Assembly (NCBI RefSeq): GCF_011745365.1
Contig: NW_024468910.1
Span: forward strand, 4,430,068 to 4,494,067
Length of the DNA stretch: 64,000 bases
DNA from: Cryphonectria parasitica EP155
Taxonomy: Eukaryota > Ascomycota > Sordariomycetes > Diaporthales > Cryphonectriaceae
Direction: 5' to 3'
Part shown: piece by piece, positions 12,178 to 23,817 of the stretch
Layout of the letters: the number at the start of each line of letters is the position of its first letter
How positions within the stretch are numbered: position 1 is the first letter of the stretch
Translations under genes and position numbers: made by a program
Notes under the pieces: model-generated
Seen by the model: only the letters and a program-made list of their open reading frames with translations
Database searches by the model: none
Told to the model about the DNA's origin: nothing

Positions 12178-12777
12178 GGCGATCGGAAGTTTCGAAGGCA
12201 GCAAGCACTGGTCAATGATTAATTTTTTTTTTTTAGCCTTCGCACCGCGATAGTAGATAAGTATGATTCAAATGAAAATTGAGACCACCCCTCCCCCCTT
12301 TCCTCTTCAATTGATTCATTTAGAGACGAGGCTACACGGGCATGCAATGAAATGTGACGTGCACATAACTGGGAACACATGACAGTCGCCCTTCAGTCGA
12401 GTACTGATGCCTAAGTAGGCAACAGCGACGCAGAACTTGGTCAACATTATTATGCAACAAGTTTGATCAGCATTTATAAAAGCTTCCAAGTTGTCAACGC
12501 TCGCTGGTGCTCACGTGAGCACTTTGGGTGACCATAATGATAGTAGCATATCACCAGGGTTAGGTGTGAGGTGCCAGAATTCCACAGCTTATGACCATTG
12601 AGGCTGTGGCTCAGTCTGCTTTCCAGGCATTAGGCATTAATCCTGTTCAGCCAAATAGACCAGCAGCAGACAACACCTTCCTTCTCTGGAACAAACTATA
12701 CTATGCTTACTAGGCTTAAGAGGAGCCGGAACACTTTTGAAATCAACTTTTCTCTGTTCAAATCAAGACACCACACC
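12178..12777. other. Intergenic, promoter of the EEP gene
   Basis: No gene seen. It contains an AT-rich segment around 12440-12490. An in-frame ATG at 12703 could serve as an upstream start of the next gene. Confidence 0.45.
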
Positions 12778-13923
12778 ATGACAGCAGATCGACTCGTCGC
12801 CAGGCTGACCAAGCGGCAGCTCGAGGACTACACACCCAGCTCCCAGCCTTACTACACCTTCATCGACTCCAAATGGCAGCCGACTGATCCCAACACGCGC
12901 ACCACCGCGCCGGCCACACACGCCACACCGTCTACGCCCATCACCGCCCTCCGCCTCATCACCTGGAACATCGACTTCATGTCCCCCCAGCCTCAAGCCC
13001 GCATGCGCGCAGCCTTGTCCCACCTGCACGACATCCTCGTCGAGAGCACCACCCCAGAGACAACAGCAACAATCATCATGCTCCAGGAAATGAAGCAGTC
13101 CGCCCCTCTGGACCTCAACAACCCGCTGGCGCACGAGTGGCCCCCGCAGGTGTCCCACAACCTCGGCCAGATCGCCTCAACAGGCTGGGTCCAGGACGGG
13201 TTCCACGTCAGCGACCTCACGACGCACACCTGGCGGTGCCCGTACAACAGCGTGACGCTCGTGGACCGGCGGCTGGCCATCAGAGACGTGGCGCGGCTGC
13301 CCTTTGTAAGCGAGTTTGAGCGCGAGGCTCTCTTGGTGGACGTTGTTGTTGTTGTCCGCAGGCAGCCCTCGGAGGACCAGGACGAGAGTGCAGAGGATCA
13401 CGGCGAGGGGCCGGCGGCGGTCGTCAGGCTGTGCAACGTGCATCTGGACTCTATGGCTGGGAGACCCCCGCTGCGGCCGATCCAGTGGAATGGGTGTGCC
13501 AAGTTCTTGCAAGACGAGGCAGACGGGGTCGTTGCTGGTATCATCGCCGGTGATTGCAATGCGAACTCGAGGCTGGATGAGACTCTGCCACAGGAAAATG
13601 GGTTCAAGGACGCGTATCTCGAGCTGGGAGGGAGCGAGGGCGATCCGGATGGATTCACGTGGGGCCCGCAGAGCAAGGATACCAGGTACCCCCATAAGAG
13701 AATGGACAAGATATGTTTCTGCCAGGGCGACGAGATGGACCCTCAGAAGGCTGTTCTTCGAGTGAAAAAGCTCGAGAAGGTCGGTGTGGGTGTCAAAGTG
13801 CAGGATGAGGAGGCCCGGAGGGGGCTCGAGGAGGAAGGCTATTTCGATTTCGTCACCGATCACTACGGTCTCATGGCAGATTTCGAACTCGGAGAGTCAT
13901 GGAGGTTGAGCACAGGATCATGA
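12778..13923 (+). CDS. Endonuclease/exonuclease/phosphatase domain protein, TDP2-like
   Basis: One uninterrupted frame of 381 codons plus stop. Five ordered blocks mark the EEP fold: ITWNIDFMS, LQEMKQ, CNVHLDS, IAGDCNAN and VTDHYGLM. They hold the metal and catalytic Asn, Glu, Asp and final Asp-His pair. TWN-D, LQE, the H-x-E/D-S block, GD-N and SDHWGL are the signature of tyrosyl-DNA phosphodiesterase 2, which removes topoisomerase II tyrosyl adducts from DNA 5' ends, so a TDP2-type role is likely. A general EEP nuclease is the alternative. I start at 12778 (CACCATGAC, a good context) rather than the in-frame ATG at 12703, which would add a basic 25-residue leader that could be a mitochondrial presequence. 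It ends 42 bp from the stop of the convergent amine oxidase. Confidence 0.82.
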   Translation: MTADRLVARLTKRQLEDYTPSSQPYYTFIDSKWQPTDPNTRTTAPATHATPSTPITALRLITWNIDFMSPQPQARMRAALSHLHDILVESTTPETTATIIMLQEMKQSAPLDLNNPLAHEWPPQVSHNLGQIASTGWVQDGFHVSDLTTHTWRCPYNSVTLVDRRLAIRDVARLPFVSEFEREALLVDVVVVVRRQPSEDQDESAEDHGEGPAAVVRLCNVHLDSMAGRPPLRPIQWNGCAKFLQDEADGVVAGIIAGDCNANSRLDETLPQENGFKDAYLELGGSEGDPDGFTWGPQSKDTRYPHKRMDKICFCQGDEMDPQKAVLRVKKLEKVGVGVKVQDEEARRGLEEEGYFDFVTDHYGLMADFELGESWRLSTGS

Positions 13924-13965
13924 ACCAAGAATAATTAGTTGTAATGAAGCCTCAATCAAGCATTT

Positions 13966-16048
13966 TCAGCCACAGCATTCTTTCTGCCTGAGGTCCAGTT
14001 CCCTCTGTGACCTCGAAATCTCCACACTCTTGTTCACGCTTTGCTTGGAAGACGGCACATCCAGCGCTGGGTTCTTCTCGAAGAAATTCACCGGCTTCAA
14101 ACCTACACGGAATATCTCCACCGGCATCACTGGCCAGTCTTCTGGTCTTGGCACATGCGTGAACGAGAAGGTACACCAGACCACGCCCTCACCAGGCCCA
14201 AGTTCTCTCTTCCTCGCAGCCCACGTCCGCACACCAGTCCCACCGGTATGCTGCCACGGAAACTCGCCTGCCGGGTAGAGCTCATCCTCATCGTGCCTGG
14301 TGAAGTAGAAGTGATGGTCTGCAAACTCGGCGCGCAGGGTGTGCATGGAGCCTGGATCAGCCAGCTGCAGCTGCGTTGGAGGAACCGCAACTTTGTAGCC
14401 AGGGGGCTTGTGTGACGCTGCGTTCTTGCGGTTGGGATTGACAACCTTGACGGCACGGTTCAGCTTTGCGTCGAGGTCAAGGAATGACTCTCGGTCGATG
14501 GCGGTCGACTCCACACCAAAGGCAACGCCATAGGGATTGGCTGCTGCGTTCCAGCCATGTGCCTTGACGTCTTCGTACATGATTTTGCTCTCGTCGTAGG
14601 AATCGATAGCAGGGTCTAGACGTAGGCAAAAGATGTGTTGATGTATGGGGGCCATGACACCTGGGGACACCAGACTTCCATAGTTCATATCATGCTCTAC
14701 GCTCTGATCTGCTGGTACGAGGGACATGATTCCTGTGGCTCGAACTTCGTAGTGAATATTCGCCGCTGTGTCAAAGATCCACTGCAGGATATACTCATAA
14801 TTCGAGATGGTCATGATCTGGGTGCACATTTGTCAGCTTCTGTGATTTTCTTCCCTTGATCGCTTCACATGCGCGACTCACTGTTTGAATCACCAGCTCC
14901 CGATTCCTGGTCACCTCAGCACGGCCCGTGCGGTAATTCGTGTGCTTCCAACCGATACCATTATCCACTTCATGCATACATATAGCATTTCTCAGTGTGA
15001 GTGGCTTGCCCTCGTGGTCGTTCATCCAGCGGTCGAAGTATCTGATGGCACCGAGGCAATCACAGCCCAACTCGAGATCATTCGATGTACAGCCAGCGCC
15101 CCCCTCCCCCAGATCGTACGCACTCTTTCGGTGGTACGGCACGCGGGGGTCACCATATGGCACCGTCATCTCGGCAAGAGACAGGCGGTAGAACGTAGGC
15201 CGGCCATCGTAGGTGATATCTCGCAGGACCACGCCCTCGCGCCAGTTGAAGTCCACATGGAAACGCCACTTCTGCCACTCGACGACTTCATCTTCGGAGA
15301 CGCTGAAGCTGACACCCTCTGGCTGGCTGATGTGAATAGGCTTCAGGTCATCTCGCAGCTTGGGCTGCAAGTCTGATGCGTATTCTGCATCTGGGTTCCG
15401 CTGCCATGTCCGCTTCGCCGCCGCCTCCTCATTAACATAAATCTCCTCGGGCGTCATCGGCAGCCTGTCGATGCGGATCACCTTCATGGTGAGGTCGTCG
15501 ACCACGACGGAGAAATCGAGAGGGTGAGCGAAATGGTTTGAAGATGGGTGGTCTCGGGCTGCCGGGTCTAGAGACTTGAGAAACATCCACACTTGGTACT
15601 GGCGCTTCTCGGGTGTGGCAGACTCGGTACCGTAGGGCCAAGGCTCGGGTTGGACAACGGCGCCTTCTGGGAGCTTCAGTCGGGCGATCTCAGCCTGGAC
15701 AAGCGGGTCGTTCATGACGATGTCTTCCAGCCTATACATGTCGAAGTTGGTCGCCGGCGGGTAGCATGTTGTGCCCAAATCGCGGCTCTGAAAGGTGTCT
15801 CCAGTGGAGAGGTCGATGATGTCCTCAAACACAGTGGGCTCCCCTTTGATCTGATATGAGACATACGTCCTCCGCGGCGGGGCTGAGCCTTTGCCCTGGA
15901 TGAAAGCCACGCATTGCACACGGGGCGGCTCCTTGATGCCGATGGATCGGAACAAGATGTCTCTGCCTTGGTACTTTTTGCGAATCGTCTGGCTCGTAAA
16001 CAGCACCTCATCAGGCTGCAGGCTCAGGAATGGATGACGTGCTGCCAT
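13966..16048 (-). CDS. Copper amine oxidase (topaquinone enzyme)
   Basis: Two exons, 14882-16048 and 13966-14817, separated by a 64-nt intron, give 672 residues. The enzyme deaminates primary amines to aldehyde, ammonia and hydrogen peroxide. The topaquinone precursor is Y396 in T-I-S-N-Y-E-Y, matching the TxxNY(D/E)Y signature; the splice lies just before it. The catalytic-base aspartate is D312 in AYDLGEGGAG. The copper ligands are H448 and H450 in HQHIF and H610 in FSFTHVPRPEDWP. The two N-terminal cystatin-like domains occupy roughly residues 1-220. There is no signal peptide and no peroxisomal SKL-type C-terminus (it ends in CCG), unlike the yeast methylamine oxidases, so it is probably cytosolic. 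All key residues are present. Confidence 0.95.
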
Positions 16049-16710
16049 CGCGAGCTGGTGATCAGAGGAGCGTCGTGTGCTGCCTCTGCTTACTTACTGC
16101 GAGGGCTTGGAGTTCCTCTTGGAAACCTATCAACATGTGAAGGCCGAGAGGGGGTTCGTGTCGTCAGGAAATATGATCTCAAGTTGGCGCCCCACACGGG
16201 GTGTCGTTAGTTTTGAGCATGCATCCTTTCCCCGCTGTGTGGCAGGGAAGGGGCGACTCTTGCCGTGAGCACCGTCAGTCACCAAATAATACGGCGACTT
16301 GACAAGAGGTTCAAAACTTGAGGCTTTGTCCACTTACATACTAAATCAAGTACTCGGCATGCTTCCCTGTCTCTTCTGGTCAACTAATGGTTGACGGTTT
16401 GCTTAGAATATAGTGCACAGATGGATCCGCTCTGAACTCATCTTTGTCTGGGACCGTGATGATAACTCTCACATATTATCTCAATCATATGAACATTGGG
16501 GAGAGACAAGTTATCCGTAAGTCATCATTAGACAGTCGCTGGACCGTGGATCTGACGCTTGGATGTTCACTGCAAGACAAGTTTGGGAGCCCGACATATG
16601 TACTGCATTTTTGCTCTTTTGATCTATTGAAGTCTAATAAACTATTGCCAGGAATCTGCCCTCACGATGCGCCCAACTGAGAAACAATACCTATGAGGCG
16701 GTTGACAAGC
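16049..16710. other. Intergenic between two minus-strand genes
   Basis: It should carry the amine oxidase promoter and the 3' end of the reductase gene. The short plus-strand frame 16444-16680 is not convincing. Nothing else seen. Confidence 0.45.
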
Positions 16711-17981
16711 TTAGAGCTTGACAATAACCTTGTTGGTGGCGGCTGTCTCCTTCTCGTCGTTCCAAATGTTGATGTCCCACTTGGGCTTGTCTGCACCGGG
16801 TTTCGTCGTCAGCACCAGATCGTAACACGCGCACACACGCACACACGCAGCCATGCAGCGTGAAGTTGTGATTTCTCTCCTTCCTGTTCAAGGATGTTGC
16901 AGTAATGTTGTGGAACTTACACGTCAGGGGAACATTGAACCGCATGGGCTCCTTCTCGCCAATCTCGTTGATGGCCTTGACATCCTCATCCGTGATCTTG
17001 ATCTCCTGGAAGTTCTGGGCGATGCGGCTGGGGGTGACAGACTTGGGAATGACGCTGTGGCCACCAACCTGCGACCAGGCCAGCACAACCTGGGCGCCGG
17101 TGGCGTTGTGCTTCTCGGCAATCTTGGTGACAACGGGGTGGGTGATGAGCAGGGGCAGGTCGAAGCTGTTGTTGCCAAAGGCGCTGTAGGCCGTGATGTG
17201 GATGTTCTTCTCCTTGCAGTAGGGGATGAGGGTGTCGTTCTGCAGGAGGCGAGGGTGCCTCTCGATCTGGTTGGCCGCAGGGACGACACCGGTGGCCTCG
17301 ATGAGGGTCTCGATGTGCTCGACGGTGAAGTTGGAGACGCCGATGTTCTTGGCCTTGGACTTGGGCAGGGCGATCATGGCCTTCCATGTGTCGACCAGAG
17401 AAACGCCGTTGTCGAGCGCGACCTCGTCCTCCTTGCTGGCGTGCTTGGGGAAGAGGACCTCGCCGACGTCGCCCTCCAGCGGGAAGGCCACGGGCCAGTG
17501 GATGAGGTACAGGTCGAGGTAGTCGAGCTGGAGCTCGGCGAGGGTGTCGTCGAGCGCCTTCTCCACGTGCTCGGGCCGGTGGCAGTTGTTCCACAGCTTC
17601 GAGGTGATGAAGAGATCCTCCCTCTTGATCCCAAACTCCTTCATGCCCTTGTGGAGACCCTCGGCAACCTCCTTCTGGTTCTGGTATATCTTGGCCAGGT
17701 CGAGGTGCTTGTAGCCTGCCTTCAGGGCCTCGTAGATGCCGACCGAGACCTCGCCGGGGGCAGATTGCCAGGTGCCATAGCCCAGAGTCCTATGACGCGA
17801 AAGAAAGGCGGTGTCAGCTCAAAAACCTGCGTGATCATGCAAGACGTGGGTTGAGTGGCGAGGAGAGGAGGGGAGGGGGGTAATTGGGGGTCAGTTAAGA
17901 TCAGCGGAGGATGAAGCGAGCGCGGGGTTCTTACGGGATCTCCTGGCCAGAGATAAGCTTGACCTTGTTTCCAGAACTCAT
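16711..17981 (-). CDS. Aldo/keto reductase (GCY1/glycerol dehydrogenase-like)
   Basis: Three exons, 17935-17981, 16921-17789 and 16711-16790, give 331 residues; the introns are 145 and 130 nt. This is a TIM-barrel NADPH-dependent reductase of aldehydes and sugars. The catalytic tetrad is present as Asp in HLDLAKIY, Tyr of the same block, Lys in ITSKLW and His in LIHWP. The cofactor segment [15 protein letters not shown] is close to yeast Gcy1/Ypr1 and to fungal glycerol dehydrogenases. The 26-codon last exon reads [14 protein letters not shown] and completes a normal C-terminus. A TATATAA lies about 160 bp upstream of the start on the coding strand. Xylose reductase is a possible alternative because the families overlap, but the Gcy1-like tail region favours an aldehyde or glyceraldehyde substrate. 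Confidence 0.92.
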
Positions 17982-20556
17982 TTTGGATCTTAGTTGAAAG
18001 TTGTTGGAGGAATGGAGAAGAAAGGGAGACAGAGCCTTTGGTAGATTTGATACTTGACGACTTTGAAAGAAAGAGAGAGAGACAAAATGCAAGAGGAATT
18101 CACGCAAAAAAAAAAAAAAAAAAAAAGCAGAGCTTGGGTTATATACGATGGGCGTAGGACACGTTTTATACCTCAAAAATGAGGGGTTCGTCAAATGACG
18201 GCATACCTGCCAGTGTAGGGCCCATATTTCTGGTGCCCCTCCCCCTCAATTTTCTCTTCTGAGCTTGACAAGCTGTTGAAAAAGGCTTCCAGGTCCCACC
18301 CTGCCCTACAATGCCCCAGAATGCCACCTCGACCTCACCGGCCAACCCAGCTTTTCATGTTGGGAGACCCACTTTCAAGCTGCAGCACCAGCCTGTCTTG
18401 ACGTCTTGCATTCGTTGAATTCACCCTTGTTTCCGTATTGCGGCTAGTGCTAGAGGCTCAATGAATGGTTTTTGCTGTCCTGCGGCAATGTGTTCGAGAA
18501 ATTTGCATCGACGTCTAGACTTGTCAAACGTGAGGATTGGCGGGCTTCTCCAGTGGAAATGCGCCATGTCTTGGGTGTGACCTAAATCGGGCATCTTTGA
18601 CCCGAGCCACTGCATGATTTTTTCCGGCTGTTGTACTGCACTTGATAGGATCTCTCTCTCTCTCATGCTAGACCGAATATGCTGCATCAAAGGTTAGGGA
18701 ATATCGGATAGTAGCATTGTCTTGAATGTGTTGATGTTTGAATACCTTTTTCACACATGGGGAAAGCATCCAGACAAGGTACATGATGCGATCGAATCAC
18801 AACCCTGGGGGGGATGGTGCGGGGGGCAGCCCTTGCCAGAATGCATTGAATGCCATGCAACCCAAGCACCAGATGACTCCTTGATTACCACTGCGCTGTC
18901 ATCTTTGTGAAGTGTTTTCAGTTGCCATCTTTGGCTTGGTCCCTCTGTAATTCAATTGTTGCTCTAATAATATTACATCTTGACAGTTTGCACCGGATGA
19001 AGAAATATCCGGGTGATAGTGACTGCCGTCCCTCAACATGTTTGTCTCTACATGGGTAGCAAAAAAACTAACGACATTCTGTGTAGTTGTCGGAAGATCT
19101 ACAGAAACATATTCTCCATGATATGCAAGTTTTCTCAAAATGTTTCATGCCATGTTGAGATTTTCCGGCCACTATGAAGCAGTTCTTGCAATTAGCCAGG
19201 ACAATTGCATAACAGATGATATGCTTCAAGGGAAACACTTTCAGGCTTACATAATCGACATGCCTCATTTATCCCTTTCCTGCAGCATGAAGTTGATCTG
19301 AAAAAGTGAGCCGAGTCCCCACTTACCCCCTATAGACCCCAGTCTGCTATATTTCCCGAAAATGTACAAAAGATTGACTGGCACGCCCTATACAGCATGT
19401 GGAAGGGGTTGGCATCTTTTCTCATTTGATTACCGAACGAACATCAACGTGTCTGTAGACTGCATCTCTTTCCCGACTCGGTATCTCTGTTGTTCATGAT
19501 AAGCACACCTAGTCTCTCATTTGCACGAACATCAGCCAGCGCGTTTAGCACGGAGATGGCGGCTGCCAGCCTGTGATGCCGAGGAAAGTGAGAGAGAGGA
19601 AAAGCCTCAGTGCGCGCTGTGGGCTCTGACCGGACGTACTATTGCACCATAGCACATAGTCTTCCAAAAGTTGCCGGGGACAGAACGGGATCGATCCAAT
19701 TGGTCAAGGAACTAGTACCCGGAGTCCCGTCAGGATCATGGCCACGCTTGACACTGCCGTTGGTTGGCAGTACCCGTAGTTTGATCCTGCAGATCAATCA
19801 TCCTTATATGTTTTTTTTTGAGCCAACAACTCCGCAGAGGGGAAGTTGGTAGCACAATTTGGGGCGTTCGAATCCTTTTTAGGTTTCTGCTGGAGGTAAT
19901 GTAATTGCACTGCCCGAGTCATGAACCTTGATAAGATTGATTGCAGAGCATCCTCCTTCCAGAATCCTGAGCCTAATCCATGGGCGCGAAAAGACGTCAA
20001 AGCATAAAGTACTACGTAACAGCATACCAGTCCGTGGTCAACGCGCAATAAGTATACTATCTTGGTAGGCTCCCCGGGCGGAGGGGCGCGAAGGAAGAAA
20101 AAAGTTTATCAGAGTCATAGCAGACGTGCACCTGGCCTATATGGCCGCGCCTGGTCTCTTTCTAAATGCCCCTGAGGAAACCTGAGCAAGTAACGTTTGA
20201 GCTTCTGCACCCGACCTGTCACAATCACTACTTAACTGTGGGCCTGCTTGGACCCATAAATTCCTTCGACAACGCAAGTATCGTTTGACCTGGAAAATTC
20301 GGTAGGGCCCGCTGAGATTGCAATCCACTGCCACGTACTCGCCTAAAAAGCCAGTGTTTCTTTCTCGAGTTAGCCTTCGGGGATCGCGCTGTCTTGTGGG
20401 CAACCACGCGACATTCAATATTCTACTCCCAATCTCCTAGTTCTTCCCTGGCCACCAGACTAGTTTTGATCGTCATTTCAAAGGATCCTTAAACATAAAC
20501 ATCGTCGATATCGACTTCAGGAGGAGCAACTGAACGCTCATCCTCTCATAGACGGA
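17982..20556. other. Long intergenic region
   Basis: 2.6 kb without a supportable gene. Near the reductase it has its promoter, with a run of about 21 A residues from 18106. A GTTCGAATCC string followed by five Ts at 19866-19880 resembles a tRNA B box with a terminator but has no cloverleaf around it. All open frames are under 100 codons and unmatched. Confidence 0.5.
18139..18145 (-). promoter_or_regulatory. TATA-like element of the aldo/keto reductase gene
   Basis: TATATAA on the coding strand, about 160 bp before the start codon, within an A/T-rich segment. Spacing and sequence fit a core promoter element. Confidence 0.4.
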
Positions 20557-21852
20557 ATGACCCAAGCCATCTCATACCCTCGATTCGGAGACATGGCGCT
20601 GCCGACAGTTCACCTCACCTTCGAGGGTGAGGAGTTCCAGAGTCTTTACCAGAAAATTATGCCATGGTTCAATTATCGCGTGAAACTTCCAATCAAACCA
20701 CTCCCATCCATCGCAGAACGACCTCATATCAAGACGGACCGCCTGATTGTCAGGCCCATCATGCCAGAGGACCTGGAAACTTTTCATGCACTTCGCTCGG
20801 AGCAGGAGACTCAGTATTATTGTGAGCAGTCTCCCATTTCAGCCATTTCATGTGAATCGGGTGGCTTCTCAGACGTCGGCTGTCATTTCTGAAGGATGAG
20901 CAGAGAAAGGAACCAAAAGCCCTTGAAAGACACCACGCAGTGTACAGGACGACAATGTCATTGCTAACGACTCAATCCCCCGTTTCAGCACCTACGAGGG
21001 GTCGGGCAGACCGTGATATAGAGGAGACGCGCAAGTTCATCGAGAACTTGCAAGCACCCCACGACATTCGTCACTGGTATTTCGGTGGTTTCCTGAGCTC
21101 TACCGGCGAAATGATTGGCGAGGCAGGATTTCTCGACTGCGTGGACCTCCCACGCTGTGGTTGGCCTGAGGGAGAGATATGTGTGAAAAAGAAGTATTGG
21201 CGTCAGGGATACGGCACAGAGCTCATGGACGCCGTGTTAAATTCGTGGTGGGATCTGCCCAGGGCCGAACGGAGGCATCAACTCATTCCTGTGATCTTTG
21301 GAGACAACGTTGAGCCAGGGGCCAAGGTTGTTGAAAACGTAGCTTTGTAAGTTTTTCACCCTTCTATTGAACTCATCTCGTCTCCTCTCAGCCACAGTCA
21401 GGCCTCACTGCCTATGATGAGCTGGTGGGAGCAGCCGACACATCCAGGACTGCCATACTTCTCCCCTTCCCAGATGCAGAACGTAGACTGACCTGATAAC
21501 AGCACCTGGGAAGCAAGTAACGAAGCTGCTACTAAATTTATAGCCAAAGTATGTACTTCGAGATGCAGACCTATCATGCCAGTGTCCGTGTTTTGTACTG
21601 ACTACTTATGCTGCAGATATTCGACCAAACTCCTGTCGCGGTAGATGGCTTTTACGAGGTACGTTGCTCATTGTCTCTTTTTTCCGTTTCAGACTATATC
21701 TCTTTACGGTGCTGCGGTCGTTCTACTCTTGAGGCTGTCTTTGTAATTCACAGCTGATCTGTATGTCACAGGACTGGGAACGAAGAGATGGAAGAGAAGG
21801 AGGTCTGGTAAGGTGGGCCGCAACTCTCGTAGTGAATCCACGTCAAATCTGA
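20557..21852 (+). CDS. GNAT-family N-acetyltransferase (RimJ/RimL-like)
   Basis: Five exons, 20557-20821, 20989-21346, 21503-21548, 21617-21658 and 21772-21852, give 263 residues. The core matches GNAT enzymes that acetylate amino groups from acetyl-CoA. It runs from TDRLIVRPIMPEDLETFHALRSE (first strand and helix), through HWYFGGFLSSTGEMIGEAGFLDC, to the acetyl-CoA loop segment KKYWRQGYGTELMDAV (the Q/R-x-x-G-x-G/A pattern). The ending with a DGFYE and DWERRDGREGGLVRW block recurs in a fungal subgroup. A 21-residue stretch with a strong aromatic content precedes the domain. The last intron has two usable acceptors 18 nt apart (after 21753 and after 21771), both in frame. The target is unknown. 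The conserved end supports an intact gene. Confidence 0.85.
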
Positions 21853-22820
21853 TTCGGAGCGATACGAATTGGCTGGGCCAGGAAAGGATAAAAGGATCAT
21901 ACTTTCTTCTAATTTGCTCTCTGAGACTGCTCTTCTTGGCGTCTGAGTAATTATACCTTACCTAAATTTCATTAGATTCTATTACCTCGTCTAGTGAGGC
22001 CAAAAGCCAAACGATTCGATCTAGGGTCTCGATTCAACAAGCGTCTCGTGGGGTTAGCTTTGTCCAGCTAGTAGTGTGCCATAGTCCGATACGGTGCATC
22101 TGCAACTGTCATTGGGGCTAAAAGTCTCGAGCTCGCGTTTCCCCGAGTTCAGCATTTGGGTCGCTTGACACCTGTCAAGTCTCGGTTCAAGGGTTTCCTT
22201 GCGGACTTCTTGTGGAGACTATCGAGTAAGCTTATAAAATAATCCACAAAAAACGCATGGCCTCAGAAAGAAGCTCTAGTACCAGAAAGCGAAGATCATG
22301 CGCCCGTGGAATACGCAGAAGCTAGGTAAATACGTGCTGATATTTGTGCTACGATGCTATGGATACGAGTTGTGAGAATATTTTAGTGTGCCAAGCCGAA
22401 AGCACTCAACGTCTTCACTTAGCTTAGTATATCTCTACAGCCCAATGGCCAACAGACTGGCTTCAGGTCACGCGGCGCTATTGTCCAGCTCATTGTGTTA
22501 GGGCTGATACTTGCTCAAAGAGGCTAATAGGCATGTGTCAGGTCGGAGTGCCTCTGCTTAGCAGGTTGCTGAGTACTGGTTTCCTTCACTTCTTTCAACT
22601 CAGCTGAAGTGGTGAGAGATTTATCAGTAGCAATTGTAAGATCTTGGACTGACTACGCGTTGGCACATACCTCGTAATTACTACTTTGATCCGAACATCT
22701 GCATCGTGAGTTTTGTATAAATCAAATCAGTTGCCCCGTTTTGAAGCACAAGTGAGTCGTGAACGGTACCACCACCGGCAACATATCATTCTGCAAACAA
22801 CAAAACAAAGCTCTTCCATT
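21853..22820. other. Intergenic, promoter of the secreted-protein gene
   Basis: No gene seen. It is AT-richer than the flanking coding DNA and has no clear repeat. Confidence 0.45.
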
Positions 22821-23545
22821 ATGAAGACCTTTTTTGCATCTCCTCTGGCTTTCCTTGCCATTGCCTCTGTTCAAGCCTTTCCTAGCACTCAGGACCATGT
22901 CGATAAACGCGATGCTCCTCAGCCCGTGTCACTGATTTTCCAGGGCGGCCCTGCATCTTACAGTTTGAATATCACAGCTGATGGAGAGGAGTATTTCACT
23001 GGTAGGCAAAGAAAGATTGCGCAGCCTCATAATAAAGTCCCCTGCAATATCACCTGGACTCTCTCTGAACTCTCCCAGTCATGTCACAAACAGGCCCGGG
23101 AAATTGAGGGAACGGGACACTGTATACACAGTGACCTTTGCTCACACAGCAGTTTCACTATAGATAATGACCTCTCGGTCAGCCTCATCTTGTCACCAAA
23201 CTATGACCCGTACCACTATTGCACCTTCAAGACTGCTAGTCAAGTAGCCTTCGCACCGTCTTTGGTGCAGCGCCCAGAGGACCTCTTTCCCATCAACGAG
23301 ATTGCAGTTGGACCTCCGCAACCCATCATCTCTGTCAAATGTAGCGGCGTGTGCCTCGGAGTGTACGGTAAGTTGAGCTATCTGAAGTGTATTGCAGCAT
23401 GAACATGTACCTTCACATGACTGACCACTTTACGCGCGAAAATATAGGAGAATGTTACAATATCCAAGGACAATATGTTGCGCCCTGCTGCAACGGCTTT
23501 TGTGCTGCGACCAGATGCCGTCCGTGGAACGAGGGAAGCAGTTGA
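22821..23545 (+). CDS. Small cysteine-rich secreted protein
   Basis: Preferred model is three exons, 22821-23001, 23164-23367 and 23448-23545, giving 160 residues. It opens with a classical signal peptide (MKTFFASPLAFLAIASVQAF), followed by a dibasic VDKR that Kex2 could cut. The mature part has GGPASYSLNITADGEEYFT, then DNDLSVSLIL, then VGPPQPIISVKCSGVC. It ends with a cysteine-dense tail containing GECYNIQGQY, APCCNGFC and ATRCRPW. I recognise this arrangement from uncharacterised fungal secreted proteins but know no activity. The first intron is 162 nt, a multiple of three, and open. If it is exonic the protein is 214 residues with four more cysteines. I prefer splicing because it joins EYFT to DNDLSV, as in relatives I recall. 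A role as an effector or in surface adhesion is only a guess. Confidence 0.72.
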
Positions 23546-23817
23546 GACTCGGATCAATCCAGTGCTATGGAACTTGTGTCAAGGGATTGTAAGATCAGGG
23601 CGAACTGAAAGGGAAAGGTGTGTGCAGAAAGTTGAAGGTGAAAGGCAAGAATCGAACAGCGTGATATGCCTTATAGTCATCAGATAGTGGATCTGTCGAA
23701 ACTTTTAATTTTCAGTCTGCACTTAATTAAACATGTTTTATCTCTTCGTGACTAGGATAGATCCATGTTTAATTGCAGTAATTACTTGAGTATGTAGGTA
23801 AGCTTTTCAGCAAGGGG

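Noticed and set aside
16853..17854. 333-codon plus-strand frame
   Set aside because: It is the antisense shadow of the aldo/keto reductase exons; its valine/leucine/glycine-rich translation reflects third-base G/C bias.
19800..19885. tRNA-like segment with GTTCGAATCC followed by TTTTT
   Set aside because: The T-stem around the B-box string pairs poorly, there is no matching A box at the right spacing and no acceptor stem, so it is at best a relic.
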